Shown here: positions 56,601 to 64,000 of the stretch, in pieces
Numbering within the stretch: the stretch's first letter is position 1
Layout of the letters: every line of letters begins with the position of its first letter
Translations under genes and position numbers: made by a program
Notes under the pieces: generated by a model
The model's database searches: none
What the model saw: only the letters and a program-made list of their open reading frames with translations
Told to the model about the DNA's origin: nothing
From: Proales similis
Lineage: Eukaryota; Rotifera; Eurotatoria; Ploima; Proalidae
Assembly: GCA_019059635.1 (NCBI GenBank)
Contig: JAGVRJ010000015.1
Span: 248,001-312,000, forward strand
Reading direction: 5' to 3'
DNA: 64,000 bases

Positions 56601-57418
56601 CTCGTCAAAGACCAGCATCGCCTTCCTCGACTCGGTTGGCTGCGCTTCCATCACGACTGCCCATCTGCAAAGCGGCTCAACTCTCTCATTTTCTGAGTTA
56701 AAAACAAAAAAAAGGTCAAACCTTTTCTGATCGGATCCGGGCAATTTAAAGCTGCTCTTGTAAATGCCGGTGTTGTCCGAGCGCACTGGCGCCGTGTACA
56801 CAAGCTGAAGCGAGTAGTTCTTGCCGGCTTGGAACAGCTTGCCGTCCGGCAGGTCGTAGATGAAGAACTGGCCCAGCGGATCGAAGCGCCAGTTCAGATG
56901 GCGGATCGTGCCGAACTGAGCGTCCTCACTGCTCAGGACGAGCGAGTCGTTTCGAATGACGAGACCGTTCATGTGCATGACCAGACGCGAGGTGGTCTGC
57001 ACGCATTCGAATCGAACCATCTCGCTGCAAGTGAACTCTTTCGGCTCCTGAGTGGGCTGATGCTGAAAGGCAAAGCGAAGCTGGTACTGGATCGGACGCA
57101 GATTGGTCGGCAGTCTGTAGTCGCGGGCCACCTCTTTCTCCTCTTCCTTCATCATGCTCTCCGACCTTGGCTCGCAATATTGCTTCACATCTGCCAGAGT
57201 CGGCTTAAACTGCGATCTGCTCTCAATTGTTCGAAATGTTTTGCCTCACCCTGCAGATAGGAGAGCCGTTCGCACAGAGTTCGGTTGAACTGCTCGTCAC
57301 AGGAGGCAGTTGGCTTGCCGAAATAGGTCGCCAGAATGCAAGCGACAAAGAGGACCGGAATGGCGACGGCGAGCACGACCACCACTCGCCTGTTGATTGA
57401 ACACTTGTTGGCGCCCAT
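53654..57418 (-). CDS. M1 aminopeptidase N-like ectoenzyme with intact zinc site
   Basis: Sixteen exons (57418-57250, 57190-56722, 56664-56509, 56454-56204, 56122-55854, 55794-55663, 55621-55541, 55477-55412, 55353-55222, 55165-55021, 54959-54823, 54759-54476, 54422-54312, 54262-53978, 53918-53840, 53788-53654) join in phase to 966 residues, the usual length. Type II anchor at about 11-33 ([21 protein letters not shown]). The zinc site is H395-E-I-S-H399 with E418 19 residues later (WLNEGFA). The exopeptidase motif GAMEN reads AAKEN (359-363): the key Glu and Asn are kept, Gly and Met are changed. The protein should be an active cell-surface aminopeptidase with altered substrate preference. 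The boundary of exons 9 and 10 is the least certain. Confidence 0.88.
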
Positions 57419-58496
57419 TTTTTTGGCCTAAAACTGCAAATTAATGAAAACCGTTGACTGACGATGCAGCCAATCACTGGCCGCACACCAAATTTCGAGG
57501 TATTTGCAATGATCAAGGCAAAGTGGAGAAAACAGCAAATGAAGCAGTGAATGCCAAACTCTGACGCATCATTAGGAAATGTGTTTGCAATCAAGTTGGC
57601 AATCAAACGCTCTTCGCTCTCGGCTTATCGGCAAAAAGCAACGGCCTCGAGCATCGACCTAACGCCGATTCAAAGTGCTAACTGGCGTGCGAGCTAATTT
57701 CCAACAAACAGAATGAAAGTGAGAGAAACAAACTGTGTGAGTGAGAGAGAGAGAGAGAGAGAAAAAGCGAGAAAGAGGAGAATTGAAGAGAGAGAGAGAG
57801 AGAGGAAGAGCTCGTTGCGTGATTAGAGGCGCGCTTGTTTGCGCCTGCGATCGGCACCTTCAGACAGTCAGGCATACTCGATTATCCAGCGCTCAGTCAG
57901 AAACGGCCAGACGCGAGGCAAAGACGCAGTGAGTGCGACGACTCGTCCTTCAAGTGAGAACTTCAATTGCCAGACCAGTTTGCCAGCGTTCGTCGCAGTC
58001 GTTTATTGCAAAACAGTCACGACGCTTCGTCTAATATGCACAGGCGCCTATTTGCCAAACGTGTTCTTCAGCCCGTCGCCCCATCGTGTGCGCCATTCAC
58101 CACCAACAACAACAACATCAGTCCAATAATAACCAACAGACTGAGAGACTGTGCGCGCGAAAACTAATTTCTTTTTATTTGTCCTTTTCTCCATGCGCCT
58201 GTTAATCGGCATTTAGCTTCGGTGGCACCATGCGTTGAAGGTTAGGCCACCGTTGTCCTCGGCTCGAGTTTGCTCCTCTCCCCTCTCTCTCTGCTCTCTG
58301 CCTTTCTCTTGCGATTTGAACCGATTCAAGTGACAGGCAGGTTCTCAAGTTGAAATTAACGAAAACAGTCTGAGCAGCAGTTTGCACGAGATTGTTTGTC
58401 AATATTTGTGAAATATCTTACGCTGTTTGCCGCTTGGGCCAGTTTGACATTTACCCTCCCTTTCGCCTTCCTCCCGCTCTTCATCTCCCTCGAGCG

Positions 58497-58528
<32 letters not shown>

Positions 58529-58757
58529 ATCTCTCTTTGTGTGTGTCTTTGCATCTCCGGGCATCTATTTACTCTTCGCACTTGGCGCCTCCCAGCTTCA
58601 TCGATTCTCGCTTTGCAACTCAAGTTTATTAAATCGCAAACATTTACAACTTGATTCAAAATTTTAAATAGCTGCTGCTGCTGCTGCTGTTTTTTGCTCG
58701 TAAAATAACAAGAGAAATAAACAAGGGCACATGAAATAAATTAAGAAGAGTGCGGAG
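57419..58757. other. Spacer with GA/CT microsatellites
   Basis: 1.3 kb between the aminopeptidase promoter and the 3' end of the CCDC117-like gene. It holds GA tracts (57738-57810), a CT tract (58496-58523) and a (CTG)n run (58672-58689). Several short open frames are present, none with domain likeness. Confidence 0.5.
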
Positions 58758-59612
58758 CTAAAACTCCATGGCTTGGTCGTCGGTCGATTGAGCGGTTTCG
58801 TCCGACAGCTCAGTGATCACCACACCGGAATTGGGCGCTGAAGAGACTGCAGGCCTGTCCGCCTCGCTCACCATGCCCCGATAGCTGTCCTGGGCTGTGG
58901 GTCGGCTGCTTCGATTTGCCTCGTCTCGATTCAATTCTTGGATTGAAAAGCTGCTCTGGCCAGAGAGGACGGAGTAATGCCGATCGTCGTAGTCTGTTGG
59001 CTCTTCGACTTGATAAGGCGAACTGGGCACAATTGAGGCCAGAGGCGACCATAAAACGAGTTCTTTGCCCTCGGCCGACTCGTTCACTTGGGTCTGGTTG
59101 AAGCCAAATGAGTTGTACTTGCTGAGCTCTTGGAGTTTTGACTTGAGCTCGTCGGAAATGATGAGACCAGCGTCAGAGGACGTCTCTTCGGGCGTGCCCA
59201 GTTCGTCCTCCTCGGACATTTCGAGATCTTGAGTCGGACTCGGACTGTTGGAGTCGATTTGAAGGTCGCTGATCGCATCGCTCACTCTCTCGTCGGTGAT
59301 TATCACCTTGCCGCCGTGTTTGAGTATTCGTCGCCGGCGGCCGCCCGACGACTGAGAGGAGGCCGAGCTCCACGCGTCCAGCGAGTCTTTGGAATCACTT
59401 TCGTCGCCGTCGTCTTGGTATTCAAAATCAACGTCATGAGTGCGCTTTATTCCTGAGCTCATGATGCTGGGGATGCCTGCTTGCAGTCTGAATCGTTCGT
59501 TTGCGTGTACAACTGAAGGATGAAACGAGTAGCCGAGCATGATTTGGCTCCGATCTAATCTAAACGGCTGCTGATGTGCTCTGCTTGCTTTTCTAGACTT
59601 TGTCAAAGGCAT
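58758..59612 (-). CDS. CCDC117-like acidic disordered protein
   Basis: A single exon of 284 residues, mostly Ser/Asp/Glu-rich and probably disordered. Three short blocks match vertebrate CCDC117 in order: GLIISDELKSKL (compare LVLSDTMKTGL), KELVLWSPLASIV (compare MELVLWKPLPELL) and the extreme C-terminus ending in an acidic MEF/MEL. A basic patch GGRRRRILKHGGKV lies at about 85-98. The biochemical role of CCDC117 is poorly defined, so no function is offered. The first ATG (59612) is used; a second at MSSGIKRTHDVDFEY is possible and would be closer to the conserved part. Confidence 0.55.
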   Translation of the reverse strand: MPLTKSRKASRAHQQPFRLDRSQIMLGYSFHPSVVHANERFRLQAGIPSIMSSGIKRTHDVDFEYQDDGDESDSKDSLDAWSSASSQSSGGRRRRILKHGGKVIITDERVSDAISDLQIDSNSPSPTQDLEMSEEDELGTPEETSSDAGLIISDELKSKLQELSKYNSFGFNQTQVNESAEGKELVLWSPLASIVPSSPYQVEEPTDYDDRHYSVLSGQSSFSIQELNRDEANRSSRPTAQDSYRGMVSEADRPAVSSAPNSGVVITELSDETAQSTDDQAMEF

Positions 59613-59964
59613 TCATGTTCAATGCTCGACTTGTGGCTATTAAAGCTCTGATCGGAATGTTTCGGATTGTTCGCGAAATTTCTCCACATTTCTCGTCTCC
59701 GATGCACTCGCTCGCTTTCTCTACCAATCACCGACTACTTGATTAGACGCGCATAATGTGTCTACGCATTCACCTATTCGACTGATTGTTACGTAAGCGT
59801 GCTGCCGCTGGCCCTGGTTTAAACAAAGAGAAGGAGGGAGTTTAGCACACACTGGCAGGGGAAGAGCAATCAATAAAAGAAAGCGATCTAAACAAGGTTT
59901 ATTGCCTTTCTATCTGATGAGCTACAATATATTGCGGACAAAGACTACAGGTCCTGCATTTGAT
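59613..59964. other. Spacer between the CCDC117-like gene and GST copy 1
   Basis: Promoter of the CCDC117-like gene and 3' flank of GST copy 1. TTTATT at 59898-59903 is the minus-strand AATAAA of that GST. No other gene seen. Confidence 0.5.
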
Positions 59965-60762
59965 CTAAATGTCTCGCTGGGGTCGGTTCTTGATGTGACG
60001 AGCGATCGACGGAATCGATCGCACAAACTGATCGAGCGCCTTGACGCCGGGATATTTGGCCAAGACGGCGTCCTTGTCAGTGCCCAAGTACTCGAGGTTG
60101 GTGACCAGGTAGAGATCGGCCCAGGTCAAGCTTTTGCCGACCAAGAAACCGCTGCCGCTTCGGACAATTCGCTTCTCGGCCGCGTCCAAGTTCTGCGGCA
60201 CGACACGCTCCTGCAGATCCTTAAGGAGCTCCTGCTGCCGCTGCGGGTCCGATTGGAGCAGAGCAGTTCCGATGGCGTCGAAAACATCGTTCATCTGGGC
60301 GCCGTACATGAGCACCAGCGCTCTCTCTCGAGCATCGTGACCCGACAGATCAAATTGGTTGCCCAAGAAGTCGGCTGTCAAGTTGGTCATCGTTTTTAGA
60401 CTCGACGAGCTGGAGAATAGAGAGAGAGAGAGATAGAGAAACTTACCGATGGCGATGCTTTGCGAAAGTCGGAGAGAGTTGCCTCTGGTTCCAGTGACGT
60501 CAAGAACGGGCACTTGGCCAAACGGGAAATTTTTCTGCAACTCGTCGAATTGTTTCTGCGAAAGTCGATTGTCTTCGTACGATTGGCCGGCGTAGGCGAG
60601 CATGAATCGAATGAACTCGCCTCGGCCACGAATGTCAAAATAAGTCAATTTCAAACTCGCTATCTGTTCAGGAGGAGGATGATGAGGCGCCTTTGGAGCC
60701 TGAGCCAAAGCGCTGGCAACGCACACGGCCGCCAAGACGATCAATTTCACGCTGGTGTTCAT
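59965..60762 (-). CDS. Secreted sigma-class glutathione S-transferase, copy 1
   Basis: Exons 60762-60447 and 60374-59965 encode 241 residues. The 72 bp intron has GTAAGT and ACAG ends; it happens to keep the frame open, so an unspliced reading exists, but the family spacing SIAI-ADFLG requires removal. A clear signal peptide (VKLIVLAAVCVASALA) and a His/Pro-rich linker precede the thioredoxin-like domain. The catalytic Tyr is in LTYFDIRGRGEFIR, the glutathione-site cis-Pro in GQVPVLDV, and the helical domain follows. Sigma GSTs are usually cytosolic, so export is unusual. First of three tandem genes. Confidence 0.9.
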   Translation of the reverse strand: MNTSVKLIVLAAVCVASALAQAPKAPHHPPPEQIASLKLTYFDIRGRGEFIRFMLAYAGQSYEDNRLSQKQFDELQKNFPFGQVPVLDVTGTRGNSLRLSQSIAIGKFLYLSLSLFSSSSSLKTMTNLTADFLGNQFDLSGHDARERALVLMYGAQMNDVFDAIGTALLQSDPQRQQELLKDLQERVVPQNLDAAEKRIVRSGSGFLVGKSLTWADLYLVTNLEYLGTDKDAVLAKYPGVKALDQFVRSIPSIARHIKNRPQRDI

Positions 60763-61572
60763 TCTCTCTTCAACTAGTTTCGGTGTCGGTTAATAGTGAA
60801 CCCCCATGCGCCGTCTATTTATAGCCGACAGAGGCCAGAATGTTGAAACTGTGGCTATTTGCCAAGACAGACACAGAGAGAGAGAGACACAGAGAGAGAG
60901 GGAGAGAGAGAGAGAGAGAGAGCGAAGTTTGAGATTTGTTTGACTTTTGATTCGAATCGTTCGAATCCAAATGGCGACATTTGTTCCTATAGGTCCTATC
61001 CAGCGCTTGTCTCTTCTTCTCTCTTTTGTTTGCCAGTGACTCGGCAGTTTTATTCTTCTAAAATTAACCTTCACAACCTTTTCGGTTGCATTTAGCATTC
61101 TCGTTCCGTCGATGTTGTTTCCCTATCTTTAGCGGACGTCTGTTCAAACTGAGAACGCAGTTTTGTTTGCAGCGGTAAAGTTTTCCCAATCCGGCCTGCC
61201 GCTATTTAAACCCTGTTTGCCTAGTTGGTAGTTAAGCATCACTTTAAAGACTCTAACTCACACCGCTAAGCTGACTGCGTTCACCAAGGCGAGCCTAAAC
61301 GAAGACGTGCTCAGTCTGGATTTCAGAGTGGCCGGTTTTAGCTCTCCGTTCAGTTTCGGCAAGTCGCGAAAATAAATGCCCGGCCTGGACTGGATTCCAA
61401 CCCAAAAGTGAAATTTTAATTCAAGTCTAAATCGAGTTTCTATATTTGCTAATCGAATGAGCCCGCGATGAGCGAGGCAGCGAGAAGAAATCTTCTTTTC
61501 GAACAAGCACATTCAGAAAGGGAGATGACATGCGAACAAAAGAAGTGTGAGCGCCTGTTCAAGCTGCACAGT
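60763..61572. other. Spacer between GST copies 1 and 2
   Basis: Holds the TATA box of copy 1, a (GA)n microsatellite (60876-60922) and otherwise no supported gene. An 84-codon open frame at 61258-61512 contains FHFWVGIQ, faintly like a lectin exon, but nothing around it completes the domain. Confidence 0.5.
60816..60823 (-). promoter_or_regulatory. TATA box of GST copy 1 with TGTCGGC flank
   Basis: TATAAATA on the minus strand, 54-61 bp upstream of the ATG and preceded by TGTCGGC, the same block as at the lectin genes. Confidence 0.65.
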
Positions 61573-62351
61573 CTAAAAGTCTCGCTGGGGTCGAGTCTCG
61601 AGGTAGCGCGCGACCGAAGGATGCGATCGGATGGTCTGCTCCAAAGCCTTGACGTGCGGAAAGTTCTCCAAGATGGCGTCCTTGTCAGTGCCCAAGTACT
61701 CGAGGTTGGTGACCAGGTAGAGATCGGCCCAGGACGCACTGTTGCCGACCAAGTAGCCATTGCCGCTCTTTTCAATTCGCTTCTCGGCGGCGTCCAAGTT
61801 CTGCGGCACGACACGCTCCTCAAGATCCTTGATCAACTCCTGCTGACGCTCGGGGTCTGATTCGAACAGAGCAGTTCCGATGGCGGTGAACACGTCGTTC
61901 ATCTGGGCGCCGTACATGAGCACCAGCGCTCGCTCTCGGCCATCGTGGCCCGAAAGGCCGAATCGAGAGCCCAAAAAGTCGGCTGCCGAGTGAATCGATT
62001 TATTAGGTCGATTTAAGAGCTCGAGGCCAGAGAGTGGAACTCACCGATGGCGATGCTTTGCGCAATCGTCAAATTGTTGCCTCTGGGTCCAGTGACGTCA
62101 AGGACGGGCAGTTGGCCGAACGGGTAGTTCGACTTGAGTTCAGGCCATTGCTCTGGGTCAATTCGGTTGTCCTGGTACTCCTGGCCGGCGTAGGCGAGCA
62201 TCAGTCGAATGAACTCGCCTCGGCCACGGATGTCGAAATATGTGAATCGGATGTTGGAGATCTCTGGCTGGGCATGCTCGTGCTCTTCATGGTGAGCCGC
62301 CTGGACGAACACGACGCACAATGCGGCCAATACGATCAATTTGGCGTTCAT
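61573..62351 (-). CDS. Secreted sigma-class glutathione S-transferase, copy 2
   Basis: Exons 62351-62045 and 61982-61573 encode 238 residues, with the intron at the same site (after SIAI) as copy 1. Signal peptide (KLIVLAALCVVFVQA) then a His-rich spacer (HHEEHEHA), the catalytic Tyr in FTYFDIRGRGEFIR and the cis-Pro in GQLPVLDV. The C-terminal domain is about 75 percent like copy 1 by eye (SASWADLYLVTNLEYLGTD). It should conjugate or carry small hydrophobic ligands outside the cell or in the secretory pathway; the substrate is unknown. Confidence 0.9.
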
Positions 62352-62406
62352 TTCTCTGTTTCTGATTCCTTCTTTGGATTCGTGAATGATGAATGTAATC
62401 GACGCC

Positions 62407-62414
62407 TATTTATA
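62407..62414 (-). promoter_or_regulatory. TATA box of GST copy 2
   Basis: TATAAATA on the minus strand, 56-63 bp upstream of the ATG. The upstream flank is only partly like TGTCGGC. Confidence 0.6.
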
Positions 62415-62960
62415 GCACCGTTCTGCCTGTTTACTCAGACACAAGACCAACGTTGCAAACTGGCCCCGTTCAATTGTCATTTCAAAATGGCGCCATTCAC
62501 GTTCGCTTGACATTTTTGCTCTTATTCAACTTTTAGTTATTACGCAGCTGCTGATAATCGTAGTAGCCAGCCGACTTGTTCACTCGGCTCATCACTGTTT
62601 GCATTCGCTTGTTTAAATGTTTCATTCAGAAAACCTTTAGTGCTCCGTTCAGTGCTCAAATTCTCCCCCTCGTCACGTAATTAAATGCAAACAACCGCAA
62701 ACATTCACACGAGCCGCTCTTTGTTGCCAAATTATTTTCATTCTTAAAACATCTGCGCTCAGAGTCGAATCTGAAATCTCTTTTGCAAAGGCCACCTAAA
62801 CCGCAATGCGCAGTCCTCTTTTCGTCTAGCTCCCAAAATTCAAAAGCAAGATTGCACTGTCTTTCTAATTTATTGCGAGATTCTGGTAAATCTGAGAGGC
62901 AGATAGAGCAAGACAGAAAAGCATTCGCTGATCTAAATTCTTGATCACGACCGACAGCTC
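62415..62960. other. Spacer between GST copies 2 and 3
   Basis: No gene seen; distal promoter of copy 2 and 3' flank of copy 3. Confidence 0.45.
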
Positions 62961-63782
62961 TCAGAGGAGTCGATCGGTCGGCGGTCTATTCCGAATCCAG
63001 TTTGAAATCGACGGAATCGAACGAACGAAGCGGTCGAGCGCGAGCACCTGCGGGAATCTGCTCAGCAGCGAGTCTCGTTCCTCGCCGAGATACTCGAGAT
63101 TTGTGACGAGTTAAAAGTCGGCCCACGAGACACTGTTGCCGACCAAGAAGCCGCTGCCGCTCTGTTCGATTCGACGCTCGGCCGCCTGCAAATTCTGGGG
63201 AACAATTCGCTCGCGCAGATCTCTGACCAGCTCTTGCTGCTTGGCCGGGTCGGTTTGTCTGAATATGGCCGCGATCGAGCTGTAGACGTCGTTCATCTGG
63301 GCACCGTACATGAGCACCAGCGCTCGCTCTCGGCCATCGTGGCCCGAAAGGCCGAATCGAGAGCCCAAGTAATCGGCTGAGATTAGCGGCGCAAAATTAG
63401 TTCGATCGAGCCGTTTAAAGAGAAAATTGCACTACTGACCGATGGCGACTGTCTGCGCAATGGTCAAATTGTTGCCTCTGGGTCCAGTGACGTCAAGGAC
63501 GGGCAGTTGGCCGAACGGATAATTTGGCTTTATCTCGGGCCAGTTCTCTCTCTCGATGCGATTGTCCTCGTACTCTTGGCCGGCGAATGCCAGAATGAAT
63601 CTGATCACCTCGGCTCGGCCTCTGATGTTGAAGTAGCTCAAGCGCACATTTCTGAACTCTTGCTGCTGAGCTCCCGCTTGCGCCTTTAGTCGACGTGGAT
63701 GATACTCGTCGTCGTCCACGGCGGCGGCAGCTAGTACGCATACGGCTATCACGCTCACCAAAAGAAGAAGTATTCCGTTCAT
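62961..63782 (-). pseudogene. Secreted sigma-class GST, copy 3, with an in-frame TAA
   Basis: Exons 63782-63440 and 63376-62961. Signal peptide (GILLLLVSVIAVCVLAAAA), catalytic Tyr in LSYFNIRGRAEVIR, GQLPVLDV and the intron site all match copies 1 and 2. In exon 2 the block SWAD(L/F)-Y-LVTNLEYLG has TAA (63111-63113) where both sister genes have a Tyr codon. Homology resumes at once (LVTNLEYLGEE, then FVRSIPSI) and runs in frame to a second stop at 62961-62963, so this is a single nonsense change in an otherwise intact gene. A product ending at the TAA would lack the last 50 or so residues of the helical domain. Recent pseudogene, polymorphism or sequence error. Confidence 0.8.
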
Positions 63783-63835
63783 TTCTTGTCGCTGCTTGTT
63801 TTAGTTTGTCAACTCGAAGCACAGCTTTGCCCGTT

Positions 63836-63841
63836 TTTATA
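63836..63841 (-). promoter_or_regulatory. TATA box of GST copy 3
   Basis: TATAAA on the minus strand, 54-59 bp upstream of the ATG. The promoter of this nonsense-bearing copy appears intact. Confidence 0.55.
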
Positions 63842-64000
63842 AAGGCCATGATCGTATTTGCTGCCTCATTCGAATGGCGTATTTGCCAACCTGAGCGCCC
63901 TTTGCAAGCTGTTCACAAACATTCGCATCGCAATCTGTTTGCCCAGATGCAGAGTGACTTTGCTTCTCGCAACTGATCAAAGGCGACAAGAGAGAGAGAG

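Noticed and set aside
57839-58129. 96-codon open frame between the aminopeptidase and the CCDC117-like gene
   Set aside because: No family likeness, low-complexity Thr/Ser end, and adjacent microsatellites.
61258-61512. Open frame with FHFWVGIQ, faintly like a C-type lectin exon
   Set aside because: No cysteines in lectin spacing, no partner exon and no signal peptide; the likeness is only a few residues.

Overview
This is nuclear DNA from an invertebrate animal with a compact genome. The evidence is spliced genes with mostly 50-65 bp GT-AG introns, AATAAA signals close behind stop codons, and animal-only families such as a metabotropic glutamate receptor, type II aminopeptidases, C-type lectins, a Golgi zinc transporter and sigma-class GSTs. 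I count 29 gene loci in 64 kb. Two have a single in-frame stop and one carries an internal deletion. BBS4, delta-tubulin and IQUB show that the animal builds cilia or flagella with full centrioles. The phylum cannot be fixed from this window.

Layout. At 0-2 kb is the 5' part of NPRL3 (minus). At 2.2-9.2 kb is a glycosylation block: one GT10 fucosyltransferase and three tandem beta-1,4-galactosyltransferase genes with mosaic, conversion-like identity. At 9.2-14.9 kb is a 5.6 kb stretch with no credible gene, rich in CT/GA microsatellites, upstream of a metabotropic glutamate receptor (14.9-19.2 kb). At 19.3-21.2 kb is a pair of minus-strand genes: a secreted C-type lectin and a GPI-anchored FN3-like protein. 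At 21.8-26.1 kb delta-tubulin and IQUB form a divergent pair sharing a promoter with two RFX X-boxes. SEC23 follows (26.5-28.9 kb), then a 15-exon M1 aminopeptidase homologue whose zinc site is destroyed (29.2-33.4 kb).

At 34-43.5 kb is a secreted/surface protein cluster: three intact C-type lectins, one deleted lectin copy, a secreted LRR protein, an alpha-N-acetylgalactosaminidase and a second FN3/GPI gene, again next to a lectin. At 43.8-50.6 kb are a PLP-dependent D-cysteine desulfhydrase-like gene interrupted by an in-frame TAG, ATPAF1, SLC30A7 (ZnT7) and BBS4, the last with an upstream X-box. At 51-53.4 kb is an intronless orphan seven-helix receptor with a very large ectodomain. A second M1 aminopeptidase with an intact zinc site lies at 53.7-57.4 kb, then a CCDC117-like gene, and finally three tandem sigma-class GST genes with signal peptides, the last with an in-frame TAA.

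How the genes fit together. FucT, the galactosyltransferases and NAGA act on glycans. BBS4, TUBD1 and IQUB look like one RFX-driven ciliary set. The lectins, FN3/GPI, LRR and secreted GST genes form a fast-duplicating secreted repertoire; several share a core promoter motif (TGTCGGCTATAAA). The lectin plus FN3/GPI pair occurs twice and is the best candidate here for an undescribed system. Exon limits were worked out by hand from splice sites, frame and family conservation, with no transcript data.
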